Below, piece by piece: positions 34,255 to 42,128 of a DNA stretch of 64,000 nt; positions within the stretch are counted from its first letter, which is position 1; each line of letters opens with the position of its first letter. The translations under genes and the position numbers were made by a program. The stretch is from NCBI GenBank assembly GCA_000431775.1, contig FR888230.1:35823-99822 (forward strand), given 5' to 3'. The stretch comes from Clostridium sp. CAG:413. GTDB lineage: Bacteria > Bacillota > Clostridia > Oscillospirales > Acutalibacteraceae. A model generated the notes under the pieces. That model saw only the letters and a list, made by a program, of their open reading frames with translations. It was not told the origin of the DNA and searched no databases.

Positions 34255-34769
34255 TTCGTTTCCCCTCCCTCTGATTCAAGGCTCTTTATCTCGTCACGGA
34301 GCTTCGCCGCCTGCTCGAATTCCTGAGCGGCGACAGCCTCGTCCATCTGGGTCTTGAGCTTTGCTATCTTCTCTTCTTTGGTTTCCTCTTTGGGCTGCTC
34401 TATCGCGCCCGAGCTTGCCTTGCCGCTGTGCTTTATCCTGCCGTGAATGCGCTGGATAGAGGGCAGCAGCTCGTCGTAAAACGTCCTGTAGCACTCTGCA
34501 CAGCCGACCCTGCCGCTGCGGACTATATCGCTGAACGAAGTGCCGCACTTGGGGCAGCGCTCCGAATTGCCCCTCGTGAGGGCGGGCATCATGTCGCCGA
34601 GGAAGCCGCCGAGGAACTCCGACAGATCAAGTCCGAAGCCCGAGAGCATATCGGAGTAACCTAAATTTTTGGCGCATTCAGCGCAGAGATGGCTCTCCGC
34701 CATATCGCCGTTAACTATCTGTTTAATATGTGTAGTGGCTTCATTTTTACCGCAGTTCTGACACAACAT
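34251..34769 (-). CDS. mcsA: McsA, zinc-finger/UVR activator of McsB
   Basis: A 172-residue regulator. Two cysteine pairs lie at each of two N-terminal sites (MLCQNCGKN, HLCAECAKN, then CPKCG and VGCAECYRTF), giving two zinc sites. A C-terminal UVR motif (DEAVAAQEFEQAAKLRDEIKSL) completes the family layout. McsA activates the McsB kinase and modulates CtsR. It overlaps ctsR by one base and mcsB by four, so the three are translationally coupled. Confidence 0.95.
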   Translation of the reverse strand: MLCQNCGKNEATTHIKQIVNGDMAESHLCAECAKNLGYSDMLSGFGLDLSEFLGGFLGDMMPALTRGNSERCPKCGTSFSDIVRSGRVGCAECYRTFYDELLPSIQRIHGRIKHSGKASSGAIEQPKEETKEEKIAKLKTQMDEAVAAQEFEQAAKLRDEIKSLESEGGETK

Positions 34770-35230
34770 TATCTATCATCCTTTCCGTTTGCAGTTAAAA
34801 GCATCTGCTTGAATATCGAGGCTCTGACCCCGTCGCGGAGCTGTGCGGGCACGGCTTTGAGGGCATTGTCGCCGAGAGCCGCAAGCATAAGGCGGGCGCT
34901 CGGCGCGTCCAACACTCCGCCGTGATGCAGGTTTAGGATATGCGCCCGGCAGGTCTGCATATCCGCCGCGTCGCCCACGCAATTGACCGTGTGCATTATC
35001 GCAACGGGGGCGTCGAGCCTGACGCGGGTTATCTTAATATATCCGCCGCCGCCCCGCCTGCTCTCGACAATATAGCCCTGCTCGGGCGTGAAGCGGGAGG
35101 CGATGACGTAATTAATCTGGCTCGGCACGCAGCCGAGGGTTTGGGCAAGCTCATTCCTCTGGATTTCGGTGGTGCCGCTGCTCTCGAGCATATCCATCAG
35201 CAGCCCCGCTATTCTGTTGCTCAAGCTCAT
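34769..35230 (-). CDS. ctsR: CtsR heat-shock repressor
   Basis: A 153-residue repressor of class III heat-shock genes. The winged helix-turn-helix part (IQRNELAQTLGCVPSQINYV) and the glycine-rich wing with the DNA-contacting, McsB-targeted arginine (VESRRGGGGYIKI) are conserved. The C-terminal dimer domain follows. Its promoter has CtsR boxes on both sides of the -10, indicating autoregulation of ctsR-mcsA-mcsB-clpC. Confidence 0.96.
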   Translation of the reverse strand: MSLSNRIAGLLMDMLESSGTTEIQRNELAQTLGCVPSQINYVIASRFTPEQGYIVESRRGGGGYIKITRVRLDAPVAIMHTVNCVGDAADMQTCRAHILNLHHGGVLDAPSARLMLAALGDNALKAVPAQLRDGVRASIFKQMLLTANGKDDR

Positions 35231-35257
35231 AATACCACTTCTTTGCTTTATTTTGAC

Positions 35258-35274
35258 TTTGACTTTCTTTGACT
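35258..35274 (-). promoter_or_regulatory. CtsR box downstream of the ctsR -10
   Basis: On the minus strand this reads AGTCAAAGAAAGTCAAA, a direct repeat of AGTCAAA separated by three bases, an exact fit to the CtsR operator pattern. A further GTCAAA follows immediately (35252-35257). Confidence 0.88.
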
Positions 35275-35282
35275 TTTATTTT

Positions 35283-35311
35283 ATTATAGCGAGGTGTCTT
35301 CGCAAGGTCAA
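35283..35311 (-). promoter_or_regulatory. Sigma-A-type promoter of ctsR-mcsA-mcsB-clpC
   Basis: On the minus strand, TTGACC (35306-35311), a 17-base spacer and a perfect TATAAT (35283-35288). CtsR boxes overlap the -35 and follow the -10. Confidence 0.88.
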
Positions 35312-35329
35312 AGGTCAGAAAAGGTCAAA
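35306..35329 (+). promoter_or_regulatory. CtsR box cluster overlapping the ctsR -35
   Basis: On the plus strand, GGTCAAA (35306-35312), GGTCAGA (35313-35319), three A bases, then GGTCAAA (35323-35329). The last two form a CtsR box with one mismatch. Orientation is opposite to the box at 35258. Confidence 0.8.
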
Positions 35330-35463
35330 TAATATTTATTATGCCGATTTATCGCCTTTTTTCTGAATTTTACTTTGAATTTCTCATTTTTTCTCGTTTT
35401 TTCATCATTAAGCGCCCGACAAATAATTATTGACTGTACCACGGCTCAATATTATGAATATTC

Positions 35464-35492
35464 TTGCGTTTCGTCGCTTTTTGTGCTATGAT
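35464..35492 (+). promoter_or_regulatory. Promoter for the EamA transporter and rarA
   Basis: TTGCGT (35464-35469), a 17-base spacer and TATGAT (35487-35492) lie 33 bases before the EamA start. Confidence 0.55.
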
Positions 35493-35524
35493 TTCGAGTA
35501 GCGACACTCCGGAGGCAAAGGAAA

Positions 35525-36430
35525 TTGAAAGAATCATCTAAAAACGCCGCCCTCGGCATCACGCTGACCCTGCTGGGCGGTATATTCTGGGGCTTCTCGG
35601 GCTCCTGCGGTCAGTATCTTTTCACCAATTGCGGCGTGACGCCGCGGTGGCTCGTCCCGATAAGAATGATTTCGACGGGCGCTATCCTGCTCGGCGGGGC
35701 GGCGGTTAAAAACAAAAAGAAAATATTTGACCTTTGGCGAAACGGGCGCAGAGCCGTGCGTATGCTTGCATTCACGCTCTTCGGGCTTGTGATGTGCCAA
35801 TTCGCATATTTTAAGGCAATAGAGCTGTCGAACGCAGGCGTTGCGACGGTGCTGCAATATCTTTCCCCCGCTATGATACTCGTTTACACCTGCGTAAAAG
35901 GCAGAAAAAAGCCGACCGCGGCGGAGGCAATATCCATCCTGCTTGCGATCGGCGGCACATTCCTCATTGCAACGGGCGGCGACGTCGGCGGGCTCGCCCT
36001 CTCGCTCCCCGCTCTGCTGTGGGGGCTTGCGGCGGGGGTGTTCCTCGTTTGCTATTCGCTGATACCCGTTCCGCTGGTCAGGGAATACGACACGCCCACC
36101 GTGCTCGGCTGGGGAATGCTGCTCGGCGGGCTTGTGCTGCTGCCCGTATTCCGTCCGTGGGAGATAAATCCGCGGGCGAGCCTCGAGCTTTTCGGCGCTC
36201 TCGGCGGCATAATAATCCTCGGCACGGTGCTGGCGTACAGCTTCTATCTTGAGGGCATCCGCCGCATCGGCGCAACGAGGGCGAGCGTTATCTCGAGCAT
36301 CGAGCCCGTCTCCGCCACGGTCATATCCGCCGTATGGCTCGGCACGGGCTTCACCCTGACCGATATAATCGGCTTTGCAATGATAATCTCAACGATATTT
36401 ATAATCTCACTTTTCCCGAGAAAGGACTGA
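35525..36430 (+). CDS. EamA/DMT-family transporter
   Basis: A 301-residue membrane protein with ten predicted helices in two EamA repeats, as in drug/metabolite transporters that export amino acids, nucleosides or metabolites. The first repeat ends with AIELSNAGVATVLQYLSPAMI, and the second with GIRRIGATRASVISSIEPVSATVISAVWLG, the characteristic EamA closing motif. It starts at TTG 35525-35527, with CCGGAGG upstream. It precedes rarA by four bases and probably shares its transcript. Substrate unknown. Confidence 0.88.
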   Translation: MKESSKNAALGITLTLLGGIFWGFSGSCGQYLFTNCGVTPRWLVPIRMISTGAILLGGAAVKNKKKIFDLWRNGRRAVRMLAFTLFGLVMCQFAYFKAIELSNAGVATVLQYLSPAMILVYTCVKGRKKPTAAEAISILLAIGGTFLIATGGDVGGLALSLPALLWGLAAGVFLVCYSLIPVPLVREYDTPTVLGWGMLLGGLVLLPVFRPWEINPRASLELFGALGGIIILGTVLAYSFYLEGIRRIGATRASVISSIEPVSATVISAVWLGTGFTLTDIIGFAMIISTIFIISLFPRKD

Positions 36431-36434
36431 TGAT

Positions 36435-37703
36435 ATGTCTTCGCCGCTTGCCGACAGGCTCCGCCCAAAGACTCTCGACGAAATGGTGGGGCAGACCCAT
36501 CTGCTTGCCCCGGGCAAGCCCCTACGCAATATAATCGAATCCGGCGAGCTGCCGAACATGGTCTTTTACGGTCCTCCCGGGGTCGGCAAGACCACTTTGG
36601 CGAGCATAATCGCAAAGCAGACCGACCGCCACCTCGTGCGCCTGAACGGCACGACGGCGGGCACGGGCGATATCAAGGAGGTAGTCGCCCAGCTCGACAC
36701 CCTCGTTGCCCGCAACGGCATTCTGCTCTTTCTCGACGAGATACAATACTTCAACAAAAAGCAGCAGCAAACGCTGCTTGAGCATATCGAGAGCGGGGCG
36801 ATAACGCTCATCGCCTCGACAACGGAGAATCCGTATTTCTACGTTTACAGCGCTATTCTCAGCCGCTCGACGGTCTTTGAATTCAAGAGCGTGACCCCCG
36901 CCGAGACGGAGAAAGCGGTGAAGCGGGCCTTTGCCCGCCTTGCCGAGGAGAGACACGAGGAATTCTCGATAGAGGACGGCGTTTGCTCCCATATCGCCAC
37001 CGCCAGCGCGGGCGACGTCCGCAAGGCGCTCAACAGCGTTGAATTATGCGTGCTCTCGGCGAACACCGAGGACGGCAAGCGCCTGATAACGCTTGAGAAC
37101 GCCAAGGGGCTGACCCAGAAGAGCGCCATGCGCTACGACAGGGACGGCGACGAGCACTACGACATCATCTCCGCCTATCAGAAGTCGATGAGAGGCTCCG
37201 ACCCGGACGCGGCGGTGCATTATCTCGCACGGCTGCTTGAGGCGGGCGACCTGCCCTCGGCGTGCCGCAGGCTGATGGTCTGCGCCAGCGAGGATGTGGG
37301 GCTTGCCTACCCTCAGATAATCCCGATAGTCAAGGCCGCCGTTGACGCCGCAATGATGCTCGGCCTGCCCGAGGCGAGGATCCCCCTTGCCGACGCGGTG
37401 ATACTCGTTGCGACCAGCCCGAAATCCAACAGTGGCTATAACGCGATAAACGCCGCCACCGCCGATGTGAAGGCGGGAAGGACGGGTCCCGTGCCGAGGC
37501 AGCTTCAGAATATGCACTATGACGGCGAGGATAACCCGAACAAGGGTCAATTCTACAAATACGCCCACGAATACGAGAACCATTGGGTCGATCAGCAGTA
37601 TCTGCCCGACGCCATCAAGAGCCGCCGCTATTATGAATTCGGCGATAACAAAAACGAGCGCGCCGCAGCGGAATATTGGGCACGCATCAAAAAGAAAAAA
37701 TAA
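36435..37703 (+). CDS. rarA: Replication-associated recombination protein RarA/MgsA
   Basis: A 422-residue AAA+ ATPase related to clamp-loader subunits that acts at stalled replication forks. It opens with PLADRLRPKTLDEMVGQTHL, has Walker A GPPGVGKTT, Walker B ILLFLDEIQYF and sensor segment LIASTTENPYF. Its C-terminal tetramerisation region includes RRLMVCASEDVGLAYPQ and the SGYNAINAATADV segment typical of MgsA/Mgs1. It ends at a strong terminator. Confidence 0.95.
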   Translation: MSSPLADRLRPKTLDEMVGQTHLLAPGKPLRNIIESGELPNMVFYGPPGVGKTTLASIIAKQTDRHLVRLNGTTAGTGDIKEVVAQLDTLVARNGILLFLDEIQYFNKKQQQTLLEHIESGAITLIASTTENPYFYVYSAILSRSTVFEFKSVTPAETEKAVKRAFARLAEERHEEFSIEDGVCSHIATASAGDVRKALNSVELCVLSANTEDGKRLITLENAKGLTQKSAMRYDRDGDEHYDIISAYQKSMRGSDPDAAVHYLARLLEAGDLPSACRRLMVCASEDVGLAYPQIIPIVKAAVDAAMMLGLPEARIPLADAVILVATSPKSNSGYNAINAATADVKAGRTGPVPRQLQNMHYDGEDNPNKGQFYKYAHEYENHWVDQQYLPDAIKSRRYYEFGDNKNERAAAEYWARIKKKK

Positions 37704-37704
37704 A

Positions 37705-37741
37705 AAAAGGAGCAGGACTTCAATCCTGCTCCTTAATTTTT
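37705..37741 (+). terminator. Terminator of rarA
   Basis: An 11-bp perfect stem AAGGAGCAGGA/TCCTGCTCCTT (37707-37717 with 37724-37734), a six-base loop and AATTTTT. A second hairpin (TTTGCCCACC/GGTGGGCAAA, 37739-37769) directly follows. Confidence 0.85.
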
Positions 37742-37855
37742 GCCCACCGCTCAAATTTTGGTGGGCAAACGGTGGACAAAACAGTTAATTTTACGATTTT
37801 TATCGGTTTCGGCGGGCAGATCAGAGCTTATAACAAAGCCCGAAAAGCCTTGATA

Positions 37856-38860
37856 TTACGCGTTTTTCATAGCCTCTTCAACTGCGACTGCACAAGCGAC
37901 GGTGGCACCGACCATGGGGTTGTTGCCCATGCCGATAAGACCCATCATCTCAACGTGTGCGGGGACTGAAGAGGAGCCGGCGAACTGAGCGTCGGAGTGC
38001 ATTCTGCCCATGGTGTCGGTCATGCCGTATGAGGACGGGCCGGCTGCCATGTTGTCGGGATGCAGAGTTCTGCCGGTGCCGCCGCCGGAAGCGACGGAGA
38101 AGTATTTAACGCCGTTCTCGACGCACCACTTCTTATAAGTGCCTGCGACGGGATGCTGGAATCTGGTGGGGTTGGTGGAGTTGCCGGTGATCGAAACGCC
38201 GACGTTCTCGAGCTTCATGATGGCAACGCCTTCGGGGACGTTGTCAGCGCCGTAGCACTTGACGTCCGCTCTCGGGCCGTTTGAATATGCCTTCTGCTCG
38301 GTGACGGTGACGGTCTCGGTATAGGGGTCAAACTCGGTCTTGCAATAGGTGAAGCCGTTGATCCTGGAGATTATCATTGCAGCGTCCTTACCAAGGCCGT
38401 TGAGGATAACTCTGAGGGGCTTATTTCTGACCTTGTTTGCGTTAAGAGCGATCTTGATTGCGCCCTCTGCGGCGGCGAAGGATTCGTGACCCGCGAGGAA
38501 GCAGAAGCACTCGGTCTCCTCAGAGAGGAGCATTTTGCCGAGGTTGCCGTGGCCGAGGCCGACCTTTCTGTTATCGGCGACGGAGCCGGGGATACAGAAG
38601 GACTGGAGGCCGATGCCGATAGCGGCAGCAGCGTCGGCAGCCTTGGTGCAGCCGCTCTTGATAGCGATGGCGCAGCCGACGGTGTAAGCCCAGACGGCGT
38701 TCTCAAAGCAGATGGGCTGGGTCTCTCTCACTATCTTGTCGCAATCGACGCCCTTAGCAAGAGTGATTTCTTTGCATTCTTCGATGGAAGAGATGCCGTA
38801 CTCGGCGAGGACAGAGTTGATCTTATCTACTCGTCTTTCGTAGCTTTCAAATAATGCCAT
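37856..38860 (-). CDS. GGGtGRT protein (uncharacterised family)
   Basis: A 334-residue soluble protein recognised by its namesake motif VASGGGTGRT (about residues 255-264) with flanking NSTNPTRFQHPVAG and GMGNNPMVGATVACAVAVEEAM. It contains several cysteines (for example in GVDCDKIV, PICFENA, ECFCFLAGHE, VKCYGADN). It lies 23 bases after the NifU-like gene on the same strand; this pairing is characteristic of the family. The biochemical role is unknown, though a link to iron-sulfur or metal biology is commonly assumed from the partner. I cannot add a function from sequence. Confidence 0.88.
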   Translation of the reverse strand: MALFESYERRVDKINSVLAEYGISSIEECKEITLAKGVDCDKIVRETQPICFENAVWAYTVGCAIAIKSGCTKAADAAAAIGIGLQSFCIPGSVADNRKVGLGHGNLGKMLLSEETECFCFLAGHESFAAAEGAIKIALNANKVRNKPLRVILNGLGKDAAMIISRINGFTYCKTEFDPYTETVTVTEQKAYSNGPRADVKCYGADNVPEGVAIMKLENVGVSITGNSTNPTRFQHPVAGTYKKWCVENGVKYFSVASGGGTGRTLHPDNMAAGPSSYGMTDTMGRMHSDAQFAGSSSVPAHVEMMGLIGMGNNPMVGATVACAVAVEEAMKNA

Positions 38861-38883
38861 TTTAATTTACCTCCTCTTACTGA

Positions 38884-39579
38884 TTATTCTTTTCTGGGGT
38901 CGATATACTTAGCGGCGTCATTAAATCTGCCGTAGGTGCCGATAGCCTTGTTGTATGCGTCGTTGGGGGTGTCGCCCTTCTTGATGAAGTCGGTCATCTT
39001 GCCGAGGGAAACGAACTCGTAGCCGATAACCTGATCGTCGGAGTCGAGAGCAAGTCTGGTGACGTAGCCCTCAGCCATCTCGAGGTAACGCACGCCCTTG
39101 ACCTTGGTGCCGTACATGGTGCCGACCTGTGAACGCAGACCCTTGCCGAGATCCTCAAGACCCGCGCCGACGGACAGACCGTCATCCGAGAAAGCGGACT
39201 GGGAGCGGCCGTAGACTATCTGGAGGAACAGCTCGCGCATAGCGGTGTTGATAGCGTCGCAGACGAGGTCGGTGTTGAGAGCCTCAAGAATGGTCTTGCC
39301 GGGGAGGATCTCAGCGGCCATAGCGGCGGAGTGAGTCATGCCCGAGCAGCCGATGGTCTCAACGAGAGCTTCTTCGATGATGCCCTCTTTGATATTGAGC
39401 GAGAGCTTGCAGGCACCCTGCTGAGGCGCGCACCAGCCCACACCGTGAGTAAAACCGGAAATATCCTTGATCTCATAAGCCTTGACCCATTTGCCCTCCT
39501 CGGGGATGGGAGCGGGGCCGTGATTGGGGCCCTTGGCTACGCAACACATTTCCTGAACTTCTCTGGAATAGTTGATCAT
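38884..39579 (-). CDS. NifU/IscU-like iron-sulfur scaffold protein paired with GGGtGRT
   Basis: A 231-residue protein. The first half resembles the IscU/NifU N-terminal scaffold: WCAPQQGACKLSL (Cys50, Cys57), an EGIIEEALVETIGCSGM strand with Cys78, and LVCDAINTAMREL with Cys107, comparable to the three cluster-binding cysteines of IscU. The second half (SVGAGLEDLGKGLRSQVGTM, VRYLEMAEGYVTRLALDSD) is not part of classical IscU. No cysteine desulfurase is nearby, so it is not a standard ISC or SUF locus. It is transcribed first, from a good promoter, together with the GGGtGRT gene. Confidence 0.85.
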   Translation of the reverse strand: MINYSREVQEMCCVAKGPNHGPAPIPEEGKWVKAYEIKDISGFTHGVGWCAPQQGACKLSLNIKEGIIEEALVETIGCSGMTHSAAMAAEILPGKTILEALNTDLVCDAINTAMRELFLQIVYGRSQSAFSDDGLSVGAGLEDLGKGLRSQVGTMYGTKVKGVRYLEMAEGYVTRLALDSDDQVIGYEFVSLGKMTDFIKKGDTPNDAYNKAIGTYGRFNDAAKYIDPRKE

Positions 39580-39664
39580 ATTACTTCTCCTTACTTATAA
39601 AAATCGTTCCGAACGGCGGATATCCGACAAACACCGAGCTCTCCGCCGAAAAACCGCTTATATT

Positions 39665-39693
39665 ATAATAAACCAAAAGCGGCATAATATCAA
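39665..39693 (-). promoter_or_regulatory. Promoter for the NifU-like/GGGtGRT pair
   Basis: On the minus strand, TTGATA (39688-39693), a 17-base spacer and TATTAT (39665-39670), about 85 bases upstream of the NifU-like start. Confidence 0.6.
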
Positions 39694-39749
39694 TTGTGAT
39701 TTTGCACAACTTGAAATATTTTATTGCAAAAATCTCTTGTTAGTGTGGA

Positions 39750-40436
39750 TTATTTTGCCTTCTTTTTGAGCATCGGAGCAAAATCCTTGCGATAGATTAT
39801 GACCGCGCCGAGGACGGAAGCGACTATCGTGACGAACATGAGAGTGCCTGCGGGCAGGGTGGGTACGAATACAAGCACGACGACGCCTGTGATGATGGGG
39901 GCGAATGCGAGCCTCCAATGCTTGACGAAGTAGCTTGCGCCGAGTGCGCCGAAGAGGGCGGGAAGCACCTGCTCAAACGCGGGCTTGAATATCGAGCCGT
40001 CCGCGGTGATGAGCGGGAGCACGGGCGAGAATGCGATAACGCCGACGGCGATGATGACCGTGGTGGTTATAGAGGAAACGCCTACCGCGATGGTGGAGAT
40101 AACTTCACCCTCGTCGCTGTTGGGGCGGACGCCTGCGCTCTCCATTGCGTTAAGGCCGCAGGGGAGCTTGAGGTTGGGGATATTGCCCGTGACGAAGCTG
40201 AGGTATGTTGCGCCTGCGCCGAGCATGGGCACATAGGTGAATATCTCGATAAGCGCGACCGGCCAATAGAGCGGGATGAGCTTGAGCATCGCCGAGCCGA
40301 GAGCCTTGAGGTTGGGGCCGACATCGAGGTAAAGGCAGAATGCGGCAGGCACGCAAAGGAGCACGAGCAGCGCCCCGATATCCCAGATAACGCCGCATCT
40401 GTGTATCATATCATAATAATCAGATTGTTTTTTCAT
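39750..40436 (-). CDS. Membrane protein partner of DUF5058 (unknown function)
   Basis: A 228-residue integral membrane protein with about five or six hydrophobic segments. Its conserved-looking centre is GNIPNLKLPCGLNAMESAG followed by RPNSDEGEVISTIAVGVSS, which resembles a re-entrant or substrate-handling loop with charged residues. The ATG at 40436 has GGAGGTGA upstream and lies five bases after the DUF5058 gene, so the two are almost certainly cotranslated. Two adjacent multi-span proteins suggest a two-subunit membrane complex, perhaps a transporter. I do not recognise a named family. Confidence 0.75.
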   Translation of the reverse strand: MKKQSDYYDMIHRCGVIWDIGALLVLLCVPAAFCLYLDVGPNLKALGSAMLKLIPLYWPVALIEIFTYVPMLGAGATYLSFVTGNIPNLKLPCGLNAMESAGVRPNSDEGEVISTIAVGVSSITTTVIIAVGVIAFSPVLPLITADGSIFKPAFEQVLPALFGALGASYFVKHWRLAFAPIITGVVVLVFVPTLPAGTLMFVTIVASVLGAVIIYRKDFAPMLKKKAK

Positions 40437-40441
40437 GCCTG

Positions 40442-41206
40442 TCACCTCCACACAAAGTTAGCGATATCTGCGGGCACGACCGCCGAGATAAGCATTGCCG
40501 AGCCCATGCCGATGAACATACTCAGCGGCATTGCGAACTGCTCGAGCTTGTCGAGCTTGAATTTGGTGCAGATCTTGCTGAGGATGAGCATAGACGCCAT
40601 TGAAATGACAAGCACGCTGACCGACATAACGCCGGCGTTGCCCTGGCCGTCCTTATTGGTGCCGTCGATCGCTCTGGCTATGAAAGCGGACATGATGCCG
40701 ATGAAGGCGGCTGCGGAGATTATGTCGCCCACCTTGCCGCTGCTCTCGCTCTTATTCATCGCCTTGCCTATCTTGCTTTGCAGCTTTTTGCAGACGAACG
40801 GGAGCATGATGAGGCCCGCGACTATACCGAGGGTCATTGCCCAAGTGATGGTGACAAACTGCTGCGGGTCGGTCACTTCGCTGTTGATCGAGCCGCCCAT
40901 TGCCTCAAGAGCGCTCTGAGCCGCTATCGTCTCGTAAGCGAGGTTGCCGACGACCGAGAGCCTAATCCACGGCAGCACTATGCCCAGCGCATTTGCGAGC
41001 ACGATGACTGTGACGAGGATTGACAGCGCCGGGGCGATGGTGAAGAGGATGCTCGACACGATCGTATTCTTCATCTTTTCGCCGGAGAGACCGAGCTGCT
41101 TGCCCCTCTTCCACGCCTTGACGATGAAGAAGATCGACTGAGCGATAACGAATGCCACGACTCCGAGCGCCACGGCATACATAAATCCGCTCTCTTTAAA
41201 GTCCAA
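40442..41206 (-). CDS. DUF5058 family membrane protein
   Basis: A 254-residue membrane protein with about six helices, recognised as DUF5058 by its opening DFKESGFMYAVALG, the QSIFFIVKAWKRGKQLG segment and the IVSSILFTIAPALSILV helix. A central loop (SINSEVTDPQQFVTITWAMTLG) carries polar residues between helices. I start it at TTG 41204-41206 because AGGAG lies 8 bases upstream; an open frame runs further upstream without a ribosome site. Together with the next gene it probably forms one complex. Function unknown. Confidence 0.8.
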   Translation of the reverse strand: MDFKESGFMYAVALGVVAFVIAQSIFFIVKAWKRGKQLGLSGEKMKNTIVSSILFTIAPALSILVTVIVLANALGIVLPWIRLSVVGNLAYETIAAQSALEAMGGSINSEVTDPQQFVTITWAMTLGIVAGLIMLPFVCKKLQSKIGKAMNKSESSGKVGDIISAAAFIGIMSAFIARAIDGTNKDGQGNAGVMSVSVLVISMASMLILSKICTKFKLDKLEQFAMPLSMFIGMGSAMLISAVVPADIANFVWR

Positions 41207-41235
41207 TGAAATCACTCCTATATTTTTGATGATTA

Positions 41236-41265
41236 ATATTACCACATTCGGGGTGTATAAGTCAA
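41236..41265 (-). promoter_or_regulatory. Promoter for the DUF5058 pair
   Basis: On the minus strand, TTGACT (41260-41265), an 18-base spacer and TAATAT (41236-41241), about 30 bases before the TTG start. Confidence 0.6.
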
Positions 41266-41282
41266 GAATTAGCCGCAGGCTA

Positions 41283-41311
41283 TTTACAATTTCTTTGTAA
41301 TGCTGTATAAT
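41283..41311 (+). promoter_or_regulatory. Promoter for radC
   Basis: TTTACA (41283-41288), a 17-base spacer and a perfect TATAAT (41306-41311), 29 bases before the radC ATG. It is divergent from the DUF5058 promoter. Confidence 0.75.
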
Positions 41312-41340
41312 TATTCCGCATCGGAAAAGGGGGCGAAAAA

Positions 41341-42042
41341 ATGGCGGAGAAAAGCAAAAATCCTCACGAGCGCCACAGGGAGCGCATCAGGGAGACATTC
41401 CGCAAAACGGGGATAGAGAATATGCCCGAGCATTCGGTGCTCGAGCTGCTGCTCTTCTATTCCGTGCCCCGCAAGGATACCAACGAGCTTGCTCACCGCC
41501 TTATCGACACCTTCGGCTCGCTTTCACGGGTGCTGGACGCGCCCTATGAGCGGCTCATGGAGGTCGACGGCATCGGCGACAGCTCCGCATTGCTGCTCTC
41601 GAGCATTCCCGCCCTCTGCCGCCGTTATATCGAGGATTCGGCGGGCAAAAAGCTCTCGCTTGCCGAGCCTGAGGACGTGATGAAATACGCCGTCGCCAAA
41701 TTCTACGGCTGCAAGAGCGAGGTATTCTATCTCATCTGCCTTGACGCAGCGGGCAATCTGATAAACTGCTGCAAGCTCGGCGAAGGCACCTCGGCCGACG
41801 TGCTCGTTGACCGCCGCGCCGTGCTCGAAACGGCTTTTCGCAACAACGCGGATACCGTGATATTCGCCCACAATCACCCGGACGGCGTGGCTGCGCCGTC
41901 AAAGAACGACCTCGACATGACCTCCGACTTCGCAAAGCTGCTCGGCGGTGTTGGCATAAGACTTGCCGACCATATTATCGTTGCTGGCTGTGACAGCATT
42001 TCTCTGGCGTCGATACCGAAATTTTCGCTTCTTTTCATGTGA
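41341..42042 (+). CDS. radC: RadC-family JAMM-domain protein
   Basis: A 233-residue RadC protein. An N-terminal helix-hairpin-helix-like part (PEHSVLELLLFYSVPRKDT, LMEVDGIGDSSALLL) precedes a JAB/MPN metal domain with HNHPDGVAAPSKNDLD, the H-x-H-x10-D metal motif. RadC was named for a repair phenotype later attributed to another gene, and its activity remains unclear. It is a stand-alone gene with AAGGGGG upstream of the ATG. Confidence 0.92.
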   Translation: MAEKSKNPHERHRERIRETFRKTGIENMPEHSVLELLLFYSVPRKDTNELAHRLIDTFGSLSRVLDAPYERLMEVDGIGDSSALLLSSIPALCRRYIEDSAGKKLSLAEPEDVMKYAVAKFYGCKSEVFYLICLDAAGNLINCCKLGEGTSADVLVDRRAVLETAFRNNADTVIFAHNHPDGVAAPSKNDLDMTSDFAKLLGGVGIRLADHIIVAGCDSISLASIPKFSLLFM

Positions 42043-42060
42043 ATAATGCGGGTAAATCTA

Positions 42061-42089
42061 TTGCCAAACCCGCAAAACTGTGTTATACT
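42061..42089 (+). promoter_or_regulatory. Promoter for the alcohol dehydrogenase
   Basis: TTGCCA (42061-42066), a 17-base spacer and TATACT (42084-42089), 40 bases before the ATG at 42129. Confidence 0.75.
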
Positions 42090-42128
42090 GTATCGGTAAT
42101 CCAAATTTCTTATGTTAGGAGTAATCAA

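Noticed and set aside
37739-37769. Hairpin after the rarA terminator considered as a regulatory site for the GGGtGRT gene
   Set aside because: It is a clear TTTGCCCACC inverted repeat, but it lies downstream of both convergent genes and lacks a U run on the minus strand, so no specific function could be assigned.
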